Positions 13,361 to 24,100 of a DNA stretch of 64,000 bases are shown here, piece after piece (positions within the stretch are counted from its first letter, which is position 1; each line of letters begins with the position of its first letter). Source of the stretch: Xiphydria camelus. Lineage: Eukaryota; Arthropoda; Insecta; Hymenoptera; Xiphydriidae. The notes under the pieces were generated by a model. The model was not told the DNA's origin and ran no database searches. It saw only the letters and a program-made list of their open reading frames with translations. Made by a program: the position numbers and the translations under genes. Location of the stretch: NCBI GenBank assembly GCA_963678675.1, contig OY783198.1, positions 1,431,001-1,495,000 on the forward strand, given 5' to 3'.

Positions 13361-15696
13361 TTCCCGTATCGTGTCGAAATATCGAAAAAGTCGAGAATCT
13401 CACTGGAACCCTTGGAACCTCCCTGTACATAGACACCATTTCTCGGAACGGTCTACGGGTGGGTAGATTCATTTTATTCGAAACGCGATCGAGTGGAAAC
13501 GTCATGCGGGTAGAAAGTGGCGCAAAGAAGTCGCGGGGAACCCGAGAGCCACCCCCGATGTGCACAGGATTGTCCTCGCGGTGGTGGAGCCTTCCGAGCG
13601 AACTCGAGAGCCTGACTTAGAGGTGGAGAGGTATGTACACCCTGCGGCTATACGCTCTCGACGTCGTTTTACGATCTTCCACTCGACGCGTCGCGTCAAA
13701 ACCACGTAATATCGGGTAATCCTCCCAGGACGAGGTTGGGCCCTGAGTACCTAGGGGCGAGCAGCGGGAATCCGCGAGTACTTGATATGCACGGGGAGAC
13801 GCGCGAACCCTTGCGGCTTAAGCCGGCAATTCTGGCCCCCGGAGAGCAGAAATATGCCACCTTGCTATAGAGCCTCTCTTTAACGGTCGAACTCGGGCGA
13901 AATTAAACAGTCCCCCTCCTCTCTCCTCTCTCTCTCTCTCTCGCTTCCTCAGTCTTGCTCCCTAAACACAGCAGACGTGCCGAGGTACGAATTAAGATAC
14001 CGTTACCGCAAGTATTCGTACATTCGAAAAGGGTCAACCGTATGGGTACGAGAAGCTCGATTGTCCGGCAAATAGAGTGATGCTGAAAGTGGCAAAATAA
14101 AAGTCCGAGTACATCCGGGTCAACCGCGGCGAGATTAACGCGAAGCGTGTCTCGTGTTTATCATCTCGTAAGATTTTTTGCGAAGCGGTTCACCGGATCT
14201 ATTTTTAATTACGTCGCGATAAACTGAAATTGGTTGAAGAATCTCGAGCGGTCGTTTACTTTTACTTTCCGCGGACCGACTTTGGCAACGATATTCGAAA
14301 GTTAAACTCGGTTCGACTCTGCGGGAACAGCCAATGAACTTTTGGGATTTCGAAGTTTAACGAAGTTTGCCTCGAGAACTTGGCTGGCGAAACTGGGATC
14401 CAAGGCGGAAAGTAACTCGCCGGATTAGAGTTACCCGAAACCACGGAGCAAATGTAACTGAGGATCTTGCGTTCGCTAATTGGGCAAAGAGTATTTCGTA
14501 CGGCGGTATATGAAATTTGGGGAAAATTCGGAGAATGATTACGGGTTTATTTGACGCATTTAATTAGTTTTCGCGCATCCGTCGTATCAGGATCAACCGA
14601 TTTACGCAATGTACATATACCTCTCCGCCTCATATACCTTCGACTCGGCGTGTTCCTCTTTGAGCCGCGGTAGATTTAATAATACCCACGTACACGATTC
14701 TTAGCGACAAACGAGGAAAAGCCAAATGCGCGCACACGCGTTTACGCGCAGCTACCTACGCTACGCGTCGGGGGTCGACACACGGAACCCATAAAACCGA
14801 CGTTGCGTAGACCCGGCCACATATGGAATTTTAATGAGCGCATTTCGGCGCTGTAAAACTTTTCAGGGGCGAGATGCGACTTGGAAAGCTGGAACGAGCC
14901 AAAGGGAATCTCGTCAACGTCGTCTCCGCGTCCTCGTTAAGCGATAGGTACACGGCTCTACATGTATATATATTTACGACTCTACGGCCTGAGAATTCCT
15001 GGGGATGCGCGCACCACCGAGAAATTTAGGAGGGAGGGGTGGAACGCGTAGCGCATCCGTCTCGCAATTAGCCGCTCGAAATAAATAATCCGCAACGACG
15101 ACACGACGAAGCGGATGTTCGGTTTCGTTGAAAATTTCGGAAATCTCATTCCGATCGATCGATAACCGCGGATAGTCGCGCCCGCGTATTCCCGCGGGAC
15201 TCGAAAGCGTAGACTTCGAGTTTGGACCGCTGTATCGTATACGAGTCGTCCCGAGGCTACCTCCATTTGTCACCGAGAGACGCCGCGGGCTGATATAAAT
15301 AGCCCCAACGGTGACAAACGACGACCGAGTCTTACGACAAAATAAGCAAACGTGAGCTCCGCGCGCGAAGGATGGTACGCCACCTTCCACCCTTGCCGTG
15401 GGCCCGTGGCGCGAACAATCGACGTCTCTCTTTTTTTCGACACCGCGTAGTAGATCTTCATCGCGGACAACGGCCGCGCGCTCGACCGAATAATCTTCGT
15501 ATCGAGGCGGAACCGGGTTCGAGTATCGGGTATGGGACGCCGCACATTGATTCTAGGATTTCTTTTGGAGAATGCGGTATTTTCGGTGGTTCTACGTCGA
15601 TGCTCCGTGAAGAGAACAAACATTCTTAAATCTATCGTTAAACGTATGAATGAGATTCTCAAGATAATGCTTCTGTTGCCTCTGCAGTAGTTTAAA

Positions 15697-15780
15697 ATTA
15701 ATTTAATTTCACTTTCAATAGGTAATAATCAGGCCAAACAACAACAAGAATCAATTGATATTGAAAGTTAAATTAAAGTA
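15697..15780. repeat. AT-rich imperfect hairpin
   Basis: TTTAATTTCACTTTCAATA on the left and TATTGAAAGTTAAATTAAAG on the right (from 15759) are inverted copies with a small gap, separated by ~38 nt. Stem about 20 bp. Its role is unknown; it could be a remnant MITE or a structured RNA. Confidence 0.5.
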
Positions 15781-17771
15781 TGAATGAGCTGTTAGAGGGA
15801 GAGCGGGGGTGGTTACATGGAAAAAAATAGATCATTCTCTCGGGGATTTCTCGGTTTTTTATTTCCCAATTCTCGCCAAAATTTCACACGGTCCCACGCC
15901 TCCCGGAGATCGCGCTCGAGAATTCGAAGCCCGTTCGAAGGGATCGCGCGCTGCCCCGCGATGCGGCGACCGCAATTAAAATGATTATTTTGAAAACGAA
16001 TACCAAGCACCCGCGCGCGCGTGCTCTCGAGGGGACGGAGCCGGCCCGCAAAAAAACTGGCGAGGAGACACAGAGTGCCAACGAAACGGAAGTGAAACGT
16101 TACATCTGGCTTAACGGGAGCGGACGGACGTTGAATCCCGGGGCTCCCTCTATATTTACCGCGATCGCGCCTTCTCCTCGGAAATCGAAAGCGCGACGGG
16201 CGAGTTCTTCCCGCAAGTGGGTTGGTTGGTGGGTGCACGAGGGAAGAGACGCGAGCGCGCGTAAACTAGACGCGTTTTGTTGCGGTGCAAATAGGAACAC
16301 GGCGGCTTGGCACTCCGCGCGGATTGGCTTGTCGAGCTGCCAAGGTCCGCGAACCACGCGGAACGACCCCGAGGTGAATCGCGTTGCATTCCCGCTCGAT
16401 GAATTACGGCGACGCCCGGCGATTCGGCGCTGCGACGCGCGCGCTTTCCTCCTTTTCGAACGCGTCGCCGCCGCCGCCGCCGTCGTCGCCGAAATTCCAG
16501 CCACTCGAGAGGCGCGCGTTCGGAAATTCGCGTAATGTAATCTATGTGGCGGAAAGATAATGCATAATACATTTCCGCAGTCGTACCGCCACCGCACTGA
16601 GCGCTTCGCGCGCGATGTTGAACGCGCCCGCTTCTCGGGATTGGTATACATGTATTTACGTATTATGTACGGGGGCGAGTGACGACGCGCGGAAATCGTT
16701 GAAACGACGCTCGCGCGCGCTCCATACCATCCATAACGAGAAACTCGGCGCGCGAGACGGACCGTCGAAAGAAATTGCAGTTTAATGTCTCGAGAGTTAC
16801 GACGCGGGGGAGAAGCGTTGAAAGCATCGAGGGTTCGGCACGGGTGACTCATTGTCGGATCGCGAAACAGAGATTCGGCTCGACTTCGTCGGTGGGATGC
16901 GTTCGCGGGCATCCGGCTCGATAAGACGCCCTTAAAGAAAAGCAGACCACTGCCAGATGCCGCTAAATTGATGCGCTCTCTCTCTCTCTCTCTCTCTACT
17001 CGAAGGACTCTCCTCCCAGTTTTCTCTCGCTTTCTTCCGCCGGCTCCTCCCTCGCTCTCCCGTGAGTCCGCGGGGAGAATGGATAGGTACGGCGGAATCG
17101 GAGAGAAATTTCATTTGGCCGATGCGAGGGAGAGGAAAAACTTTATTTAGTCGGAGAGGGGGGTGAAGGAGAGATGCGTCGCTTCAGCCCCTTCTCGAGT
17201 CGATTAAACGATCCGGGAGAAGAAATGCATGAGAATCGTTGGTCCGTCGGGGGGGTAGACAGGGGGAGGACTTTGGTGCGTCGTTGTCGTTGAAACGACT
17301 GTTTTTCGCTACGCCTTTGCACGCTTCGTTTATACCGATTCGCTAAGAAGACGAGGCGAGGCGCGACTGTATATATCTTTATCTCACAGTTTCTCGGAAA
17401 GAGCTCCAACTGAAGTCGAAGCAGTCGGAATATACGCGATTAAAATTAGATCCGAGAACGAAACGAGTCTCCGAATCTACGGCACGACCTATTTCACTTT
17501 TCTTGAGACAACAAATTCAATTTCTCCACTCCAATTCGCGTCCAATTTTTCCTCCGGCGACATACGGGCCGTGTCGCTCCGCCCAATATCGACGTCGCTT
17601 CGATACCCGCGACGTCCCGCGAGAAAACTGCACCGCCACCTCGTACTCCTAATATAAATTGACAGCGTCGGATATCAGCTCGGTGCGAGAGACGCGCGCG
17701 AGCGAGTAGGAGGTACCTACTACTACGTGTGACGTTTATCGTTTCCCGTCGTGACTGTCGCGCGGCGGCAG

Positions 17772-17793
17772 CGACGACGACGACGACGACGAC
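17772..17793. repeat. (CGA)n trinucleotide tract
   Basis: Seven CGA units, between a TATA-like site at 17653 and a short frame at 17835. Confidence 0.8.
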
Positions 17794-20576
17794 GGCAGCT
17801 AGCGACGGCGTCGGGCGGCTCGTGAGGATTAACGATGTTTTTATTGCTCCTGTTACCGGCTAATCGCGCTCACCAGTCACCCGTTCGAACAAAGGCGAGC
17901 AGGAAGCGGCCGAAACCGATAATAGACACACCTCGATTCGCGGAGGTTCGACGCATCGGCCGAACGCTCGCGTTTGAATCAATATAAATGAGACGTCGCA
18001 CCAGTCGGAAATGATCTCCCAACTTTAATCAAGGATAACAGCTGTAACGGAGTAATTGTCGTTGATCACGGGTCTCGTACCAAGCGCAACTATTAATATC
18101 CATTTGGGAGAGCCGCTCTTCTCTCCGCGCGGCTCCGTCCGCCGTTACGCGGCTAAAGTATCGTATATAGCCGCGCGTCACCAATACGCAGTCAAATTGG
18201 GGAAAGAGGGGTGCCGTGCGCGCGGCGCGAAAACTCCGCCGACCCTCGGGGCGGCGGCGGTGGTGGTGGTGTGGCGGGATAGACGTTGCTCCCGTGTCGC
18301 GACTTGGTTCGAAAAGCTGGAAGGCACGACTTTTAAACCCCCGCAGCTCGTTAGGAGCAACTTTCGGCACCGGCGGAGATTTGCATCCCGTTATACGTTG
18401 CCCGGGTACAAAGTGGTCCCGGAGACGCGGGGTAATATCGCGACGCGATGTTTTAAGGAGCTTTCGAACGGCGCGTGCGATTTGCATAAAATAGTCGCGA
18501 CATCACCGGCGAGGAAAACCGAACTGATTCCTGAACACATAGACGCAGACGCCCGGTTGCTTTCCGTCTCTCGCGCGCGAGTGACGACGCGTCGCCGAAC
18601 GTTCATCTCGCGAGCGGATGTCCCTCCCCGAAGAAGAAAGAATGCTTCAAACGTCGCGCGTATGCGTCTATCCCGTAATAGAGGGAAAATGAGACGACAC
18701 GCCTCTCCCCATACGTAGGCATAATATACAAGATAGGGTAGGGTAGGACGTATACCCCGCATCGCGAGAGAACGTGTACGAGCTCTCCCGCGCGCCGTGG
18801 GTTTTAATGGCTCCTCTATTTAGCGGTGCCGCGTGGTGACGGTGTGCTCCCCGCTGTACACCGGGGACACGCGTGCCGCCGCCCGCGGCGGCGCGATCGC
18901 TCGGCTCGATTCGTCTACCGCAAACTCCACGCGGGGTGGGATTTCTGCGACTGATACGCGGGAAATGTAATGCTTATACGCGGAGCTGTGGGCGATGAGA
19001 GATCGGCCTGTAATTGGTCTTGGCGGATCGAGGGTGACTGCGAGGGTATATGCGGGATGCGCGTGTAGATATGTAATGAAGATTTCAAAGTCACGGTGCG
19101 CCGGAAGTGGGCCGACGTGACGGCTGCACTGGATGACGCTTATTTTAAACCGATGGTCGCGCATGGATTATGTCGGACGACTCCGAACTACCTCCGTCAA
19201 TTGAGAACTTTCATTCTCGACGCGTGCCCTGCAGTAATCGCCCCTCGTCCGAGTCAATTAGCGTCCCATCTTATCGCTTACAACAGCGTTCCTGTACGAT
19301 CATTTCCCGTGTATCGGATGTAAAAATCCACCTTGCATCTCCAGAGATACGTCCGAGGCAGGCCCCCTCCCTCGTACAGCGAAGCAAACCTCCCATAAAC
19401 ACGCGAGCCGACATATTTCTCGGGATCCCGGTTCCTCGGCTACTCTCGAATTCATCGGAGCGGACAAGAAACGCTTTTATCGGAGGGCCTCTCGCTCTAT
19501 ATATCGTCCTCTCGAGGGGGTAGAAGTATAACGTTGAGCTATTTTTACGGCACTTAGCCTTTCGACCGTGCGGCAACATGCCGAAACACTTGAAAAGCCC
19601 TCGCGTACATTCCGTTTCGTTTACGCAACGATTTCGAGCATTCGAGATTCTCCGCGGCGCGCTCTCTCGTCGCGCACCGCCACATTTTCGAGCAGGCGCT
19701 CCATTTATTTTTCCTTTATCGGTCACCGCGCGCGCAACGCCGCGTTCTTGCGACGCTGCGCTAGATCTTCGAGAAGAGAGGACCGTGCCGTGGGATCCGT
19801 CACGACCCGGGAATCCAGGGGGTGAAGCGTACGTTGAATGTCCGCGGCGGGAGGGGGTAGGAAATGAACCCAAACTCGATCCAAGCCTTGGGAAAGTTCA
19901 GGAGTGCGAGATGCTGTTATCGACACGTCGAAATTGCGACGCTGTCTTCGAACCGCTAAAGACGGTCCGGCGCGAATGACTTAACTCGGCGCTACGATAT
20001 ATCGCGAAAACGCGAAACTGAACGAAATAAAAGTTGTTTAAAAGTAAAAGCCATTTCCGAAGTTCAGTCGCCGCGATGCAAGAAACACGTATACGGGATC
20101 GAGCGAGGAATAGGAAGTAATCGGAAGAAAGAACCACTTTTACGTGTACAAGAATATCTTATTCGTCGAAGGTAACAAATATACAATCTTCTAAATAAAC
20201 TGTGTCGTTTAAATTAATGTCGTACGTACACATAATAATATCGTCCATCTTATAAACTTCCTATAAACGCATTCGACAACATATACCTACTGACCGCGTA
20301 TTGTCAATGTAAAAAAATAATACGAACGCTGGAAATGTTAAACACCTCCAACTGTGGAAAGAAGGACCGATTCAACGAGTGATTTTGGCACGATTCTCTA
20401 ACGAACGACGGATACGCGCTTTGCCGCGTCTTATACGGCGTCGCGACGAATCGTCGCGCCACTCGGGTTTAATTACGTCCGACGTATGTCCGTGTGTACT
20501 GTATGTATGCTGCGTGTTCACGTGTCACGTGTGTATGTGTGCATATGTGTATAGGTACTATACATGCATATACTCG

Positions 20577-20586
20577 TTTATTTATT
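20577..20586 (-). terminator. Candidate poly(A) signals for unc-5
   Basis: Two overlapping AATAAA hexamers are read on the minus strand about 405-415 nt after the unc-5 stop, inside an AT-rich stretch (20150-20720) that stands out from the GC-rich surroundings and is probably 3'UTR. The hexamers are seen; the cleavage site is inferred. Confidence 0.35.
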
Positions 20587-20942
20587 CATTTACTTATATT
20601 TATATCCATCGATGAACGCCGCGATCGGCTCTCTTTCGCGTAATCTAAAATGAATCCTCTTTTTTTTTTGATTCTCTAAATCTCTATGTATAATGCGTAA
20701 CCGCTACGTAGCGTTCGGATGAAAAAGGCCCCATAAATCGGGACTCGTCGAGGCGAGTCTAGCCGCGCATCCGTAGTACCCGTACCGCTCCCCCCTCTCC
20801 GGCAATCACGAAGCGATTACTTCTCCATCTGTATTTACAGTTGTGATGCGCGCGATCCGCGCGTGCGGCGTCACGCGTTCATAAGGCAGTGTCCGAAGCC
20901 GCCAATCGCTTTAACACTTCCGCTCACGTTCTTCTCCTTCTT

Positions 20943-20983
20943 TCTCTCTCTCTCTCTCTCTCTCACGCGCGCGCGCGCGCGCG
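20943..20983. repeat. Compound (TC)n-(CG)n microsatellite in the unc-5 3'UTR
   Basis: Eleven TC units followed directly by ~9 CG units, ending 7 bp from the unc-5 stop codon. In the transcript it reads (CG)n then (GA)n. Confidence 0.85.
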
Positions 20984-20990
20984 AGCCGCT

Positions 20991-21162
20991 TCAGAGCCAC
21001 GGCCCGAGTTGAGCTTCGAGTATCGTGGCCGCGTCGGTCCTGCCCATGACCCTCAGGTGATTCAGCAGATCCGTCACCGCGGTTGGCTCGCGGTGCCGTG
21101 CCTCCCACAGGTCCAATATGTGCTCCGTCGGGCTCGCCTTCGTCGCGAAGTAGTTGATGTAC
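20991..21162 (-). CDS. unc-5: unc-5 coding exon 10: end of the death domain and stop
   Basis: Acceptor GTTTCAAG; 172 nt, residues 942-998, stop TGA at 20993-20991. YINYFATKASPTEHILDLWEAR is the conserved death-domain helix region of UNC5 proteins (W961). The protein ends AQLGPWL. The intron before it is only 85 bp. A CT/CG microsatellite starts right after the stop, in the 3'UTR. Confidence 0.96.
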
Positions 21163-24100
21163 CTTGAAACGCGCGCGAGAAAAACCTCGTCGTCAGGATC
21201 GAACAAAGAGAGAGTGAGGGGAGAAAAGAAAGGTTCGAAACGCCCACCTGTTGACCTGAAGCCTCTGCGCCAGCATCCTCCAATCGTTGCCCAACGCGTT
21301 CGGCGGATCGAGACACTGGCAGAGCTGCTTCCGCAGCGATCTGGTGAACCTGAAGGGTCTCAGGGTCGCTGAATCCGCGGCGGTGTTACCGGCGTGACAG
21401 CTGCTGACCACCGTGACCTCTCGCAACGGCCTGGTCACGCTCCCCGAAGAAACCAGCTGCTTCGCCCCGTCGTAGACGATCCTGAAGATCTGACGCACCT
21501 CCGAGCCACCCTGGCAGACCTGCAGCTTATAGCTCCGCGAGGCGTTGGACGGGCCGAACGTGCTGTCGAACGCGAAACACACGTGCCGGGGAGTGGAATC
21601 TTGTCGGCAGTTCCAGATGTCGCGGAAGGATATCTCCTGCCGTTCCATCGGCGACTTGCCCTGCCACTCGTTGCCGACTTCTTCCAGGGTCATGCACAGG
21701 GGTTCGCCGTTGTCCTGATAGAGCAACGTCCGCGGTTTGTCCAGGAGGTAACCCCTGATCTGCGATTCCCTGTCGGCCACGGTCTTGCCGGCGGACTTGG
21801 TATCCTCGACCGCGTAGACCCTGACGCAGCAGCAGCAGCAGCACTGGCCGCCGACCGTCTGACCGGCGAAGAGGGCCAACCGCAATCGCTTCGTGGCCAT
21901 CGCGTTCTCGCAACTCTGCCCGGCCAGGACGTATCCCCTCAACTGCTCGGTCACGATGAACGCCTCGGCGTGGTCCAGTTGAGTGAAGAGGGGTGTGTTT
22001 ATCGTCTCGTTGCCGAGAGTGAGGACCTTGGACCAAACGCAGGCTCGCTGCTCCCGCGACGCGACATCGCCCTCCTCGTCCGTTGTTGCCTCCACGTCGG
22101 CCGCCCACACGCTCAACTCCCAGACGCCCGAGTGCAACACGGCGCAGTGATCGAACTGCAGTATCACCGGTTTGTCGAAGGTGGCGGTGGTGGGGCCGCA
22201 GGTCACCACGGCCGAGAGCTGAGTCGTGCCCTCTGCGGAGAGGCAAGAAAGAGCGCGCGCGCGTTCTTCGATATATTTCATCTACCCAACATTGTGTAGA
22301 GGGACGCGATATAAGCGACAAGTCAGATATACCCACCCGGTAATCGCGGCCTCAAACGTTCCTCGTCCTGCGGTACCGCGAGATACAGCTCCTCTCTGAG
22401 CGGCTTCGGCACGGCACCCTCCGGTACGGACATCGAGACCCCCGCGTCCGGTAGCACGAGGAGGGCCCCGCGCGCGTTCACCACGGCCCGCGCGGAATTG
22501 CCCGCCTCGAGCTTCGGCAGCTTCACGCTCTCGGACGCGACGTTGTACGTCGAGTCCGACGAGGGGTAGGAACTGGTCGCGCTGTTCTCGCTGTCCGAGT
22601 GCAGCTGCTTCTCGCTGCCGGAGGACTCTTGGGTGGAGGTGCTGGGAGTGGGAGACATCGGGGAGGGTTGCGGCGCCATGGATAAGTGGGGAACGTCGTA
22701 GTGGTGCTCCGACATGGAGCGCGACATGGTGAGCTTAGGATCGAAGGGGTATTCGTAGCAGGCCGGCACCGTAGTCGCGGTCACGTCCGGCTGCAGACTG
22801 AGCTTTTTGTCCTGATCGGGGAAAAATTCCGGTTGGAACTCTGGAAAGTACGGAGAAGAGTCTCGTCGCGATACCGATCGTGTGATCCCTGGCGTGTGTG
22901 ACGTGATGCGCCCGCGCGCTATCTTACCGTTGTGCGCCATGGAGTAGAGGGAGTGATCGCGGCCCTTGCGACGCAGGAACCGGGCGAGGAAAAAGGCGAG
23001 ACCGCCGATCACTAGGCAGGCTACCGTCAGACCGACGTACAGCGCGACGTCCATCTGGCGATTGGCTGAAACAACGCGTTGGCACGGTGATGGAATCTCT
23101 CGCCCGTTCGTTCGCACGGGACGAGGTTCCTACTACCGTGGAGACGAGAGCACACACCCACGTCCTATCGTCGATTCGAAATAGATCGAGCGCGGCGCGA
23201 GCCGGTAATACCGTACAATCTCACGCGCGCACGCACGCACGCACGAACAATCGATCGTTCGGCCGGTCGTATATAGACAGCAGAGTCTACCCACGTATAC
23301 GCGTGGCTGTATACGAGGAATTGGTGGTTGCGAGATCGCGGCGTATACCCAGCTACTCATACATTTGCATCTACCTACATGTGCGCATTTGCTATGTAAT
23401 TACAATTAGACGTATAGGTAACTATCATTTTATTCGATGTCGTATCGTAGCGGTCCCTCACCCTCGGCAGGGCGCGAGGGGTTAGTCATATCGCGTGCAA
23501 CATTGATGCGTTGCGCTCGATAGAATTCGATCCGCGTGGAAGAAAAGGGTCGACTCGTTTCGCATGCGTTTGCATCTCCGTATCCATTCACCTAGATCTC
23601 TGTCTCGCGCGCGCGCGCGCGGGGCGACTCGTTACCGGATGACGGACGAACGCCGTCAAGCGTATCGTGTCATCTTCGCGAAAAATATGATACGGATACG
23701 ATACGGTAGAATGGGTGGATAGAAATAAATATGTATGGATACGCACGCATGTCGGACGGGTATCTCCGCACTTCTCTCGGATATAATTTCGACTTACCTT
23801 CCTCGGTTAATTGGGCGCCGCCCATCTTGGCACTGCCGACTGAAAACCGGTGAATCGAGGTTTACATCGGATCGTTGAGCGAGAGTACAGGATGGGCGCG
23901 ATGCCTATCGATATCGTACACGTGTGCGCGTACGCTACCCGTCGATACATGATAGCCCATCGTGAAGAGCACGAGATGGCATTTAAATATCGCGTCGTAT
24001 AAATCCGCTATCTCGTTAGCGGGGAATGACCGGTTAATAGCGAGCGGACGATGGGCTTTGATTATTTCTAATTTCTTTCTCGATAAAAACGCAGCGAATC

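Larger units (their letters stand above)
13361..20150. other. No gene seen; one promoter-like site
   Basis: A TATAAA box at 17653-17658 is followed 33 bp later by TCAGCTC and, at 17835-17987, by a 50-codon frame (see findings). Otherwise a CT tract, the 15.7-kb hairpin and chance frames. Confidence 0.5.

Noticed and set aside
18725..18750. TAGGGTAGGGTAGG resembling telomeric repeats
   Set aside because: Only two to three imperfect units, and the insect telomere unit is TTAGG; treated as chance.
21394..22299. 301-codon open frame on the plus strand opposite unc-5 exon 9
   Set aside because: It is the antisense shadow of a GC3-rich coding exon; the minus-strand frame carries the conserved ZU5/UPA/death-domain motifs.
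21527..22336. 269-codon minus-strand frame overlapping unc-5 exons 8-9
   Set aside because: Out-of-frame translation of the same exon; no domain and Arg-rich composition.
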